Shown here: piece by piece, positions 44,957 through 55,266 of the stretch
How positions within the stretch are numbered: the stretch's first letter is position 1
Layout: each line of letters opens with the position of its first letter
Assembly (NCBI GenBank): GCA_022419385.1
Contig: JAJUBI010000002.1
Span: 1,240,001 to 1,304,000, forward strand
Reading direction: 5' to 3'
DNA: 64,000 nucleotides
Source: Paraconiothyrium sp. Pb-2020
Taxonomy: Eukaryota > Ascomycota > Dothideomycetes > Pleosporales > Didymosphaeriaceae
Notes under the pieces: generated by a model
What the model was told of the DNA's origin: nothing
Database searches by the model: none
The model's input: only the letters and a program-made list of their open reading frames with translations
Program-made: the position numbers and the translations under genes

Positions 44957-45606
44957 TAAGTCCAACATCAGAATATGCGCGATATGATGCTGATGCGTGC
45001 GACATAGATCTACAGTCTGGAGGTACCGGTGGACAATCAAGTGTAGTTATCGGCGGTTCATCGAGTATAGTTGTCGGTGGACAAACGAGTGTAGATCTCG
45101 GTGGACAAACGAGTATAGTTATCGGCGGACAATCGAGTGTAGGTGCCGGTGGACAATCAAGTGCAGTTGCCGGTGGAACTCCAGGCACCATTACTGTCAC
45201 CGTTACCACGACCTCTGTGCCAGATGCCGTAAGCTACCCTCCATTCTGCAATTGATCTAGTACCGACCTACTCCAGGAAACTGTCACAGAAACCCAAACG
45301 CAAACCCAGACTCAGACTCAGACCCAGACTCAAACTCAGCGCATCCCTACTACAGTAACACAACGCACGACTGTGACGCGAAGCACCACTCAGACCGTCA
45401 ATGCCACCCGCACTTCAACAATCCTTGTCCCCACTACTATCGCAAAGACTATCACAAAGACATCAGTAGGCGCTACTATAAGGGTCACGGCGACGGTGAG
45501 AAAGACGTCAACTCGAAGCACGACTATCACGAGGGTGTTAACAAGGGCGGCGACGACGAGGACTGTAACGAGCGTGAGGACAGTCACGGCGACGCGTAGG
45601 GGCTAG
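44957..45606 (+). CDS. Thr/Ser-rich repeat protein, 5' end unresolved
   Basis: Two exons are clear: 44957-45228 (acceptor after GCTAATCAG) and 45277-45606, joined by a 48-bp intron with GTAAGC and CCAG. The first carries six 8-residue repeats (GGQSSVVI, GGSSSIVV, GGQTSVDL, GGQTSIVI, GGQSSVGA, GGQSSAVA), then TITVTVTTTSVPDA. The second opens with ETVTE, then seven Gln-Thr dipeptides, and then ~90 residues dominated by Thr, Val, Arg and Ser, ending TVTATRRG. There is no GPI signal at the end. Such composition is usual for extracellular or cell-wall proteins, but the start exon and any signal peptide are not identified, because the frame enters with phase 1 from an upstream exon I could not fix. 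Confidence 0.55.
45028..45171 (+). repeat. Six tandem 24-bp (8-residue) repeats
   Basis: Six 24-bp units with consensus GGTGGACAAWCGAGTRTAGT, each encoding GG-Q/S-S/T-S-hydrophobic-x-x. Units differ at a few sites, so they are old enough to have drifted, but the period is exact. Confidence 0.9.
45295..45339 (+). repeat. Gln-Thr dipeptide array
   Basis: Seven CAR-ACN pairs in a row plus a final CAG encode (Gln-Thr)7-Gln. Codons alternate CAA/CAG and ACG/ACC/ACT, so it is not a pure microsatellite. Confidence 0.85.
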
Positions 45607-46092
45607 TCGTGGTTGGTGTGCTGACTGAGCAAGGGTTTGGGGCCGCGAAGAGGTTTTCCCTTGTTGCTTGTTAGTCGGGTGGAGAAGAAGGGAGACGGAC
45701 CGTACTAAATAGGCATTAATCAAGTCAATTCAGCAATGTGAGGATGTGATGGTTCGAAGCACCCCGTATCATTGAAAGAGATCACGGTGTAATCAATGCA
45801 TATGCAACCGGATTTCATCTTTTTTTATTGCAACATTGGAGTATCCAAGTCTCTTTCGATCGGAATCATCCAACCCATCTGTATGTCTGCAACAAGAACC
45901 GGAAGCTTTTCTCCTCCTTTGATGTAGACAACATTCCGCGAAATTTGATCTTTTACCCCGGAAATCAGCTTCCGTCTGTAGAATTCTAGTCCCACAACCG
46001 TCTGATCCGAAGATGCCTCAACATACGCGATACATGGCAGATGCTGCCCAGACCTTTCCTAGTGTCAAGTGAAGATCTGGAGATCAGAGCGA
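45607..46092. other. Convergent 3' region, no gene seen
   Basis: 486 bp between convergent stops. A run of T (TTTTTTT) at ~45820. No coding signal. Confidence 0.4.
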
Positions 46093-47952
46093 CTAGTCCG
46101 AGAAGCTGAAATAATATCGCTCATCCGGTGGGTTCTCGATATGGCACGGGACTGTACAGAAGCAATCGATGGGCTCATAGTCATGCTTTCCCAACCGAAT
46201 AGCCGCCTCTTCATCCACCATATGATTGACTTCATTGCCCCGCGCTTGCCTGAGGATTGGCTCCCACTTAGCACGTGTGGAATCCTTGATGCAGCCACTC
46301 ATAGTAACGCGGACCTTCCACCCAATAAAGTACTTTAGTGCGAAGGTGAGGAACCAGTCAATCCACGTCTTCTGGCACGAATGTTCGGAGAGGCCACGCG
46401 CCCGAGCGAGGGCAGCCCAAGGACAACGTGCGTCCGGGTGGTTGGGACTCATGAAACGGAGGTCAAGGTGTACTAGATCTTCAAGCCTCTGTTTCAACCG
46501 GCTCAAAGACATACCTGCGGCGCCTGCGGCGAATGGCGCACCTCGTCGAGGGCGTATACCGATCAGTTCAAAGTAGCCAGCTGCGGACAGCTCTAGCTGA
46601 ACGCGCCTTAACGGTAACTCTGGGCTGAAGATGAAGACGGCCAAACTAGTGGAGGAGCGGAAGCGTAGTGTTGAACCCGACCAGACTGTGCTCACAGCCT
46701 CATCGTGAACCTGCCGGTTCACCAACAACAATTGTGTGTTCGGATGGTCGATATCTGGATCGAGTTTCGCGCCTAGGCGGTTCTTGGAGCCATAAGTGAC
46801 ACCGTATCCAAGTGTGACAGACCTACCGCCACGCTTAATTGTGGGTAGGATAATGGGCCCAAGGCTCTCTAGATACACCAAATTTCTAACCTCCCTAGGA
46901 AGATCGAGGAACTTGAAGTGCTTGCCGTTCTTGTTCCACCACAGGACTTGGTTCTCGTGCTGGAGTTGACGACCTCCTTGCTGCTTCCAGTCCCTGTCAT
47001 CATGCCACCCATACTTGTTCCTCATCCAGGCGCACAGAGCCACCCAACGTTGAGCATCTTCCACATCGAAGACCTCTATGTTATCGCACTGGATATCGAT
47101 TCCTGCGTTGAGGACAGAGACTGGGGTAGCCTCACCACTACGCTGCCCAAGTTTATAGCTGTTTTGGGAAGTAGATGAAGCCGGCGCAACCAGGGACGGC
47201 GCATTACCGGAAACGGATGCGATCATTTGTCCATTCAGCTTGTAGCGAAGAGGAACCGTATCTGTGAGGCCGCGAGAAAGTGGCTGGAAAAAGGTGTACC
47301 AAGTACTTCCAGCAAATCGAGAAGGGTCCACTTTCCACATACACATGACTTTTTCGATACTCTCTGCGTCCGCGCGGTAGACGGACAAGTCTTCCCCATT
47401 CATGAAGTGGTGGCTGGCGCGCGCCAGGAAGTGGAAGTTACGGCGTCGTTCCGTCACAGCGAAGGCTTCGACGGCCTCAGAGATAGCGTCGCTCATAGGG
47501 ACAGTGAATGGATGAGCTTGAGCCGCAGCTGGGCGACCATTCTCGTCGTAGGACATGACGGCGGTCTGTGAACGCGAGACAGCTAGGATACTGTCAATTG
47601 CTATTTGTGGTCGAGTGACGTGAGTGGTATACACCGCTAGAGAATGCGTACCCATTTGCTCGCCTGTCGTTGGTTGCGACGGCGGTTCGGTGCTGAGCTG
47701 CTTGCTTGGCAAAGTGGTGTTGAGTGGTTGTTCGACGGGTGCTGTTTGTGTGGTGTGGACCACTTCATAGAAGAGGCTCGCGAGGCTGCCATACGGATCC
47801 TCGAGCGGGGCGACCATTGTTGGGGGTCGCTGGGCTGCCTCGAACTGCGCGTGTTGCTCACAGCTGGCCAGCTTGTCCGAATTAAACCTGCTGTCAAAAT
47901 GCTGCACTCTTGCCAGTGGTTCACTAAATGGAAAAAGTCGGGCGTATGCCAT
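46093..47952 (-). CDS. 2EXR (F-box-like) domain protein
   Basis: Single-exon, 619-residue protein with a long, probably disordered N-terminal half and an F-box-like 2EXR motif at residues ~346-360 (KFLDLPREVRNLVYLESLGP). This motif is common in Dothideomycete proteins of unknown role and often compared to F-boxes. After it come QLLLVNRQVHDEAV and FIFSPELPLRRVQLEL, the usual second half of the domain. Residues 40-110 are Pro/Thr-rich. No signal peptide or membrane helix. If F-box-like, it could recruit substrates to an SCF ligase; this is inference. The start is the first ATG; the early region lacks conservation cues, so a start downstream is possible. Confidence 0.75.
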   Translation of the reverse strand: MAYARLFPFSEPLARVQHFDSRFNSDKLASCEQHAQFEAAQRPPTMVAPLEDPYGSLASLFYEVVHTTQTAPVEQPLNTTLPSKQLSTEPPSQPTTGEQMGTHSLAVYTTHVTRPQIAIDSILAVSRSQTAVMSYDENGRPAAAQAHPFTVPMSDAISEAVEAFAVTERRRNFHFLARASHHFMNGEDLSVYRADAESIEKVMCMWKVDPSRFAGSTWYTFFQPLSRGLTDTVPLRYKLNGQMIASVSGNAPSLVAPASSTSQNSYKLGQRSGEATPVSVLNAGIDIQCDNIEVFDVEDAQRWVALCAWMRNKYGWHDDRDWKQQGGRQLQHENQVLWWNKNGKHFKFLDLPREVRNLVYLESLGPIILPTIKRGGRSVTLGYGVTYGSKNRLGAKLDPDIDHPNTQLLLVNRQVHDEAVSTVWSGSTLRFRSSTSLAVFIFSPELPLRRVQLELSAAGYFELIGIRPRRGAPFAAGAAGMSLSRLKQRLEDLVHLDLRFMSPNHPDARCPWAALARARGLSEHSCQKTWIDWFLTFALKYFIGWKVRVTMSGCIKDSTRAKWEPILRQARGNEVNHMVDEEAAIRLGKHDYEPIDCFCTVPCHIENPPDERYYFSFSD

Positions 47953-48617
47953 GGCGGGCCGCCTTAGGAAGCTGCCGACCTAGGGTGAGTGAGAGGCAGG
48001 CGTGAGTGCACTACCTTTCATCTACACAATTCCCTCGAACACGACATGCTCATCCACTCCAGCCGGTCAGAGAACATGGCATATTTGCCTACTGTCCTGT
48101 TGCAGGGCCGCTTCACCGTTCCTCCTCCTCTTCGCCCTGCCACGATGGCTGCCACCTACGTTGTCAAGTGACTTCGGCTCATCCTAGCAATATGGCTCGC
48201 GGACCTCGCCAGCTGCGAGTTTGAGTGACCATCTGGAGCATTACAACGTGCTTAGCGGCAATGAATCGATCAGGACAGAAAAGACAACAAAAACAGACAC
48301 CAGCCGATACTAAGTTCTGTCTCTATCCGCGACCGCTCAGCAATCTCTGGCACTTATAAGGAAGGCCTCGAGAGCCGAAGCCAGCGCCGGAATTGCTCTT
48401 AACACTGCGGACACGACTCGAGCCGTGCATCCCGCTACCCGCAATTGTCTAGGATCGGGCCGAATCAGGCGCTCACCACAAATAAGGGACGAAGCTTGCC
48501 AAGCACATAGCATAGAGCGTCACTTGCCGTGTGAGTAGAAAATTCGTAGTATTCATAATGCGTATTGATTGATTCTAGAGTCAAGGACGACCGCGCGCTG
48601 CTCACCGGGAGCTACGA
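47953..48617. other. Intergenic, no gene seen
   Basis: 665 bp; promoter of the 2EXR gene and 3' region of the permease gene, both minus strand. Short frames only. Confidence 0.4.
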
Positions 48618-50030
48618 CTACGTGTACGAGTTCGAGTTGCAGGTGAATGCACCTCTCACGCTATTTCCCTGGTACTGCGTAACGATATCCTGCACACTCG
48701 CGTACGTGCCGCATCCCAGGATAGCCAGTCCGATAACGAACACGACTGCGTTCAAAATGGACAGCGAGATGTTCTTCCATCCCTGGTACCACTTGCCCTC
48801 CTTGATGAGCTGGAACCAAAAGAGCGCGGGGAAGTAGAAGGTAAAGCCGGAGATGAACAGCGCAGACATGATACCAAGCAGCGCGTTGAAGAAAGGGATA
48901 GCTTCTGCGATTACCCACGCAAGAAGCGTAAGGCAGGAGAGCAGGCAGACCCAAACAACCCAGCCTCGGACGCCTCGGATGTACCGGATCGAAGATGTTG
49001 GGAACGCGCGGTCCATGATGTAGCGTCCTACGACGGTGCCGTTGATGCTACCGGAGATGAAAATGACGGGCAGGGCGATTCCAAATGCAATGCGTGAGAC
49101 GGTTGGCCCGGCGGACAAGAGCGCAGGACTCTTTACGTCCGCGCCGACGAAAGCATAGATGAGTGCTCCAGTCAGAGTGTAGATGAAGATCTCAATCAGG
49201 CCCAACGCCCAGATGGACTTGACGTAGTCCTTCGGCGTGTGCATCTCGGACATGAAGCTGAACTGGCAGATGGCAAACGAATACGCGAAGATGATGTTTG
49301 TCGTCGACAGGAAGGCCTGGTAGAAGGTCGTCTCTGGCGGTGGCCATGCTGACCAATTGACAGCCGAAAGACCTCCTGGAGCCTTGTGCGCCTGCACTCC
49401 GGTGGATATGATGGTGATGCCAATGGCGATGATGATGCTGATGAAGTCGACGTATCCCAATATGGCGAACTCGGCAAAGGTCGGCGGCAGTGCGAGAAGA
49501 AGCAGGATGATGGCTGAAACAATTCCCCACACAAGCGCACAAACATTCTCCTTGTCGACTATGTTGATGAAGGCAATGGTTCCGGTAAGAGCGTGCGAGC
49601 CGACCAGGAGGACCAGGAATATGGCAAACATGGCTCCCGTCAGCTCGTATCCGAATCTCCCCCAAATCAGTCGTACGGCATCGGAATAATGGTCGACTTG
49701 TGGATATCGCATCTTCACTTGGCCCACGACGTAACTGGTGTAAATTGCGATAAGCCCCAAGCCGACAGTCAAGATGACACCAGCAACCATGCCGACGGTC
49801 GCAAATGCACTGGGCACACTCAAGGACCCCAGGGCAATGGCCTCAACGATCAGACAGACGGTCAACCGCTTCCATCCCAGTCTCTTAAATCTTTCCTGGC
49901 CTTCATGGATGGTAGGAGCTTCGTCCAGCCGGTTGTTCTCTGGATCGCTTTTCTTCCCAGCCGAGCTGGTGTCATCCTTCTCGTACATGGGAGGAGTGAG
50001 CGTGTTGCCAAAATCAGGGGGTCCAGACAT
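48618..50030 (-). CDS. Neutral amino-acid permease, AAAP family (Mtr-like)
   Basis: Plasma-membrane proton/amino-acid symporter of the AAAP (auxin/amino-acid permease) family, similar in build to Neurospora Mtr. Single exon, 470 residues. The hydrophilic N-terminus (~55 residues) ends at RFKRLGWKRLTVCLIVEAIALG, where TM1 starts with the typical SLSVPSAFATVG. About eleven hydrophobic segments follow. Characteristic pieces are IAIYTSYVVGQVKMRYPQVDHYSDA, YSFAICQFSFMSEMHTPKDYVKSIW and GALIYAFVGADVKSPALLSA. The extracellular C-terminus is short. No intron is needed, and the start has a good context. Confidence 0.9.
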   Translation of the reverse strand: MSGPPDFGNTLTPPMYEKDDTSSAGKKSDPENNRLDEAPTIHEGQERFKRLGWKRLTVCLIVEAIALGSLSVPSAFATVGMVAGVILTVGLGLIAIYTSYVVGQVKMRYPQVDHYSDAVRLIWGRFGYELTGAMFAIFLVLLVGSHALTGTIAFINIVDKENVCALVWGIVSAIILLLLALPPTFAEFAILGYVDFISIIIAIGITIISTGVQAHKAPGGLSAVNWSAWPPPETTFYQAFLSTTNIIFAYSFAICQFSFMSEMHTPKDYVKSIWALGLIEIFIYTLTGALIYAFVGADVKSPALLSAGPTVSRIAFGIALPVIFISGSINGTVVGRYIMDRAFPTSSIRYIRGVRGWVVWVCLLSCLTLLAWVIAEAIPFFNALLGIMSALFISGFTFYFPALFWFQLIKEGKWYQGWKNISLSILNAVVFVIGLAILGCGTYASVQDIVTQYQGNSVRGAFTCNSNSYT

Positions 50031-51241
50031 GTTCGCGGCTCTGGGGATGGGCAGTGCAACGAGTGCAGATTCTCAAACCGACTCTGCCAGGAGGAGGGAC
50101 CACTGGGGTTATCTGGGGCTGAGCAGGAAGCCGTGGGGTAACAGGACGTCCCAGGGTCGAGAGCAATGGGCCGCACTGACGGGCAGGTTGGGCTTGTTTT
50201 ATGCCTGCACCTTATCTGGCACCGTCGCATTACAAACGCGGCGCCGTCATTGAATCCGGGCAGTATCTTTGGGAGACTGAACGGATCATGTGTCGGGGCG
50301 AGCGCAGCACCGTGACAGCGGTCAGGTACTGTGAGATGGTACCCACTTGGTACATTCTTTGACGTAAATGGTTGAAAATTTTACGTAGGAGAGGCAAGAT
50401 GCGCTCTGGCCTGCACCGAGTCAATGCGGGGAAGCATTGCCGGATGAACTTTGAACCTGTGGGCGCTGAGGGCAGTCTTTGGGCGTTTGCAGCGGGCGAA
50501 GTGGCGGTTCGGCCTGTCAGCGTCGCATCCAGAGCAGAGGCAGCGGACTGGTGTTGTGGATTCAAGCTCAAGCTTCCGACAGGGCCGGCGGGTGGCGGCG
50601 TTGGCGTCGCCTTGTCCAAATTGCCGAGCAGGGCGTTAGTGACGCGTTGGCCGAAGCAAGCCGGCTGCGTCCGTCCCGGACCACCATCAGGTCATGGTGC
50701 GCGGGATGCATCAGCGCAGCCCGTGCCGGCATCATCAATGCGAGATGATGGCCGCTTGCTACCCACGTCGACGGGGTGGCCTTGGACTAGCAGCGGCCTC
50801 GGACGCGTTAGAAGGTGCCATATCTCGCCGCACATAGGACCGCATCTGTGGGGAACACGGTGCGCCCCAGCCTCTCCGGGTGGAGCGGCCCCTTTGGCAG
50901 CACGCGACCCTTTGAGGCTCCCCAGCAGCGTGTCCGAGTAGACCATTGTTGGTCATGACCTGCAGATCGGTACCCACGAGCCGGGTGAAAGCGCGCTGAC
51001 GACACTGTCTTAGCGTTGAGGGGCCAGCTGATATCAACAACTGAGCTCCGTCATATGTAACCAACGCTACTGGTCCCGCCCTCTTCTTAACGTCGTCGTG
51101 CCTGCTTTAGACGTCGCGTGCTTGGTCCTGAGGCATTCGCTTGTTGAGCTTTCGCGAGTCCAACAGGCTTCTTCGTCAATCACCAGACATGTCGGGTCGG
51201 ACAGCAGCTGCAACAGTCATTGAAGAGGTCACCCTATCAAT
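50031..51241. other. GC-rich intergenic, no gene supported
   Basis: About 1.2 kb of GC-richer DNA between two minus-strand genes. Overlapping frames are open on both strands around 50372-51064, typical of GC-rich DNA, but none has a domain, signal peptide or splice support. The start side should hold the permease promoter. Confidence 0.4.
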
Positions 51242-52432
51242 CTACTCTTTCACTTGAACAACCACTTTGCCGAAGTGACCGCCACTGTACAAGTACTTCA
51301 GCGCTTCGTCACCCTCTTCGAATTTGAATACCCGGTCTACCACTGGCTGGATTCTCTTTTCTTCATAGAACCGCACCATCTCCTCGAGCTTGTCCCTTGG
51401 CCCGTTCAAGATACCTTTGAGCGTAACATTCCTTCTCAGGCATAAAAGATTCGTATTAGTCCGGTCCGTGTCATCGTCAACCTTCCCGCTGAGGTAACCT
51501 ATGCACGCGATTAGACCACCAAACTTGACGCAGTCGAAAGATTTGCGGAGCGTCTTGGCGCCCCCGACCTCAAGGACAACATCGGCGCCGTTATCGGTAG
51601 TCGCTTTGAGCACAGACATCTCCCAGTCTGGCGTTGAATTGTAGTTGACCAGCGTTTTCGCACCGAGCTTCTGTGCGCGCTGAAGCTTCGAGTCGGACGA
51701 GCTGGTGATGACAACAGAAGCGCCGGCGGGGGCGGCGATTTGAAGAGCTGCTATGCTGACACCTCCGGTTCCTTGGCAGACCACCGTCTCATTCGGCCCA
51801 ATAATTTCGCCCTGCGGACGCATGCAGTTCAGGCTCATCCAGGCAGTCATTGCGGCGATGGGCAAGCAGCTCGCTTCCTGTGCAGTCAGGTAGTCGGGGA
51901 CCTTGACGACGTTGTACGTGGGAAAGACGCGGTACTGAGTCAAGACTCCTGGCGCAGGACCTCCGAGGCCGTTTGCAACATCTGAAGCTTGCACCTGACC
52001 CGTCAAGTGGGTAGGAGCAAAGGTGCTGATTACGCGATCACCCTCCTTGAGTTGAAACGCTGGATTCTTGTAAGGATCCGAGGCGTCCTTAGAATAAGGC
52101 CCGACAGCGACAACGACACCGCACATGTCGCTGCAAGGGACCAATGCTGGTGGATGCTCCACGGATTTGTGGTGATTGTAAAGGCCCATTGCGACTTCAC
52201 ATCAATTAGCCATCCTGATTCAGGTCGAAGAGCGTGTTCAGCTGGACTAGAGCGCTTGGCTTGAGAACATCAACATACCCTCTGTGTCCCTATAGTTCAG
52301 ACTAACAGCATGGACCTCGACGAGAACCTCATCTTGCCCCGGTGTGGGACAATCAGTCTCGTCCAGTCTTAGCTTATCCAGCCCGTTCTGGCCCGTTAAC
52401 CACTGCCTTATTCTTTGCGGAGGCACCATCAT
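51242..52432 (-). CDS. Medium-chain dehydrogenase/reductase (alcohol dehydrogenase / quinone-reductase-like)
   Basis: NAD(P)H-dependent oxidoreductase of the medium-chain superfamily. Exons 52432-52279 and 52194-51242 (84-bp intron, phase 1) give 368 residues. The N-terminal GroES-like domain has DEVLVEVHAVSLNYRDTEV and LVPCSDMCGVVVAVG. The usual zinc-ligand cluster of alcohol dehydrogenases is not evident, which suggests a zinc-free quinone-oxidoreductase-like enzyme. The nucleotide-binding loop is VCQGTGGVSIAALQIAAPAG. Further family pieces are GAKTLVNYNSTPDWE and VVLEVGGAKTL, and the C-terminus FKFEEGDEALKYLYSGGHFG. No targeting signal. Substrate not predictable. Confidence 0.88.
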
Positions 52433-53269
52433 CGAGAAGGATACTTGGAACTGGAACCGTGAATGTGACTGTCGAGTCCTTTCGTTTCCGTGCGATCAAA
52501 CCAAGTACTTCGTCGAGCCAATCTCGGCGGTTTTGAGAGAATGGTGGAGTAGGCATAATAGCTACGATGGTCCTGTGTATCTATGTCGGCGAGATTGCTG
52601 CTTTCAGCGGGTCCTACCTCGGCGAACTTTGGCGGCTAGGCAGGGTCGCGGCAGTGGAGACCCAAGAGAGTGCGGGCACATGCCTTGTTATATGTGCGAC
52701 TTCACCATGACGGTGCAAAGGCGAGGGTCGGGTTGGCGCGAATCGATCGGGAGAGGTCGGTTCGTAGTGGTCGTGTGTGACATCAGCCGAGGTTGCAGGG
52801 CTGGAGCGGAGCTACAGCCCGTAGCGCGAATAGCGACGGTTTGTTCAGCACCATCCTTATGACCGAAAACCGTGGCTGCGCGTCTACAGAGCGACTATAT
52901 CGAAGGTTCTTGTAAGAAAATGAGGTTACATTTCGCCAGGGCCCGCGAGTAGGGCAGTGACTGTCGCCGGTGGCATGCATGAGCTCATACCTACCATAGG
53001 TACAAAACAGTCGCGTCGCCCAAGGACTCCAATATCCCGAATATGCAGTCGAAGCGCACATGGATTGCTCCAGTAGAAAGCGGGAATCTTCAAGGTGGTC
53101 AAACATGCAGAGGAGATCACGGATGATACATTCATGGCTACGGTAAGGGCGAGCATCCTTGCTTCGGATTCAGGGCAGGCAGCATTCCAACACTCAAAGG
53201 TCGGAATGTTGTAACAAGACGTCCTCAATCGAGGCTGGATACCTGCACGCATTCGACTCGTTCACCACC
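52433..53269. promoter_or_regulatory. Divergent intergenic region, MDR / acyltransferase
   Basis: About 840 bp between divergent starts. An in-frame extension upstream of the acyltransferase ATG (from 53159) begins with a non-ATG codon and lacks family features, so I do not use it. No clear TATA. Confidence 0.4.
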
Positions 53270-54751
53270 ATGTATTCTTCGGATCGAACCAGCAGCGATG
53301 GTGCACCTCTTCTGGAACATTTCGAACCCGAAAATGAGATTGGAAATGACACGAACGAGAAACGCGTTGAGCGCAGAGCCTTTTGGGACTGCATTCATTA
53401 CCGATCCATTGCAAACACCCTGACACCATCCTTTTGGCAACGACATGCAAACTCAGATGTTCCTCGTCGCCCCCATCCTACCGCATGGCTTGATGGCCTT
53501 CGAGGTGTCGCTGCTTTCCTCGTCTACATCTATCACTATCAACATATGTTTCACCAGTCATATAACTTTGGGTATGCTAGCAATAATGGTAACCATGACC
53601 ACTGGCTGATTCAGCTCTCAATCATCCGCCTCATCGCCAATGGCCAGGTCCAGGTTGCAACGTTCTACGTCTTATCAGGTGTATCACTATCTTTGAAGCC
53701 GCTCAGACTCGCCCGCAGTCACGCTTTCGACAAATTTCACGACACGATGTTCTCCTCGGTATTTCGACGCGCTCTGCGATTATATCTTCCCATTTTCGCA
53801 GTACAGACTGGCGTTTTCATCGCGACACTGCTTGGCCTGTATAACCATGGATACGTGCTATCGCAGAATTGGCCGTATGTTGGTACCAACGAATTAATGC
53901 ACACTGTGTTTGATTCCAATTGGGCACAAACAGAGGACTGGCTACGTGCAATGTGGAATTATGCGAATCCGTTCCTTCCGAATCGACCACTGTACGACGT
54001 CCACCTGTGGACCATCCCAATTGAATTTCGTAATTCAATCATCCTGTTCGCTACACTTGTCGGCTTCTCCAAGCTCCAAGCTAGGATCCGAATCAGCCTC
54101 ACTGTGCTATTGTGGGTATATTGCATGTCCTTCGGACTCATTGAGAGCGAGACGGCACTGTTTGTAGCTGGTATGGCCATCGCGGAATTTATACTCATTC
54201 AGGAAGAGTGGGGCAAGCAATTGCCTCTGACAGATGCATCGATCAAGCCACTGAGCAAGCAGTCCCACGTGAAATGCGCGTGCTGGTTCGCTTTGGGCAT
54301 CGTTGGTTTGCACCTCCTCTCATGGCCTCCATTGAACGCGGATCGGACACCAGGTTTCAGAACTCTGGCCAGAATGACTCCCTGGGGCCCATTCACCGAG
54401 TACTTCTGGCAGCGCACCGGTGCCGCCGTTTTCGTCTTCGCTTTGTCCGGCTCTGCGCTCCTGCGCTACCCTTTTCAGACTCGGCTTGCAATATACCTGG
54501 GCAAGATATCGTTTCCACTATATATTGTCCATGGTCCCTTGAACCATACGCTGGGCTTTTGGCTCGTGGAGGTGTTTTTCAAGATCACGGGGTCGGAGAC
54601 GTTTGCGGGTTATGAAACGGGTGTCTTTCTCGCCTTCTGCACTGAAGCGGTTGTCGTCGTGTGGCTTGCGGATCTGGTGATGCGGACTGTGGATGGACCC
54701 AGTGTGAGGTTTGGACGTTGGCTGCAGGGGAAGTGGGAGGTGCGGACCTGA
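53270..54751 (+). CDS. Acyltransferase-3 family membrane protein
   Basis: Multi-pass membrane O-acyltransferase (acyltransferase 3 / OafA-like), which transfers acyl groups, often acetyl, onto sugars or other acceptors. Single exon, 493 residues from the ATG at 53270. After ~75 hydrophilic residues comes the signature WLDGLRGVAAFLVYIYHYQH, with the catalytic-type His near its end. About nine hydrophobic segments follow: VQVATFYVLSGVSLSL, YLPIFAVQTGVFIATLLGLY, LWTIPIEFRNSIILFATLVG, a helix pair near 330-360, and ISFPLYIVHGPLNHTLGFWL, all placed as in the family. The start was chosen because it opens the conserved protein; an upstream frame has no ATG. Acceptor unknown; in fungi such genes modify cell-wall or secondary-metabolite sugars. 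Confidence 0.88.
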   Translation: MYSSDRTSSDGAPLLEHFEPENEIGNDTNEKRVERRAFWDCIHYRSIANTLTPSFWQRHANSDVPRRPHPTAWLDGLRGVAAFLVYIYHYQHMFHQSYNFGYASNNGNHDHWLIQLSIIRLIANGQVQVATFYVLSGVSLSLKPLRLARSHAFDKFHDTMFSSVFRRALRLYLPIFAVQTGVFIATLLGLYNHGYVLSQNWPYVGTNELMHTVFDSNWAQTEDWLRAMWNYANPFLPNRPLYDVHLWTIPIEFRNSIILFATLVGFSKLQARIRISLTVLLWVYCMSFGLIESETALFVAGMAIAEFILIQEEWGKQLPLTDASIKPLSKQSHVKCACWFALGIVGLHLLSWPPLNADRTPGFRTLARMTPWGPFTEYFWQRTGAAVFVFALSGSALLRYPFQTRLAIYLGKISFPLYIVHGPLNHTLGFWLVEVFFKITGSETFAGYETGVFLAFCTEAVVVVWLADLVMRTVDGPSVRFGRWLQGKWEVRT

Positions 54752-55266
54752 GTGTGTTGCACAGTCGTTTGTTGTGGTTGTGATGGTTGCCTGGTCGTCA
54801 AAAGTCTAGCACTTACTGACAGCGCTGAACTGTAAAACCTCAATCTGTATCAACGTATGTTGGTCCGTATGATTTGTTGTTTATCTGTTCGCCCTACCAG
54901 TTCAATCATATGGTCAGGAAATCATCTCCACTGAGGGATTACCAGAGCTCGTTATGTGCAAGGAAAGGAGGATACAACACCCATGTTGGCAGAACCATTA
55001 CGCATTCGTGCGTCCATGGATTTGAGCTCGAGTAATTTACTAGAACTCGATTCTGAAGTAGTAGGAGTACCACGCCGAGAATGGGCTATCTGTCCTCCTT
55101 CGTTCGACTTCTCGACGCGGTCTAACCTCGACCCGGGATCGAATTTCAAGTTTAAGATCGCTGTATTTCCTTGTCTCCCGAATTCTTTTACCATGACTTT
55201 GGTATGTTCGCGATTATGTAATGACTAGAGAAAATCAGGTCATACGTCTTGCACTACCTTCTTTGC
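54752..55266. other. Convergent 3' region, no gene seen
   Basis: 515 bp between convergent stops. A frame at 54952-55228 is open on both strands but shows no domain. Confidence 0.4.

Noticed and set aside
50230..51064. Several open frames in GC-rich DNA upstream of the permease
   Set aside because: Open on both strands at once, low complexity, no recognisable motif; typical of GC-rich sequence.
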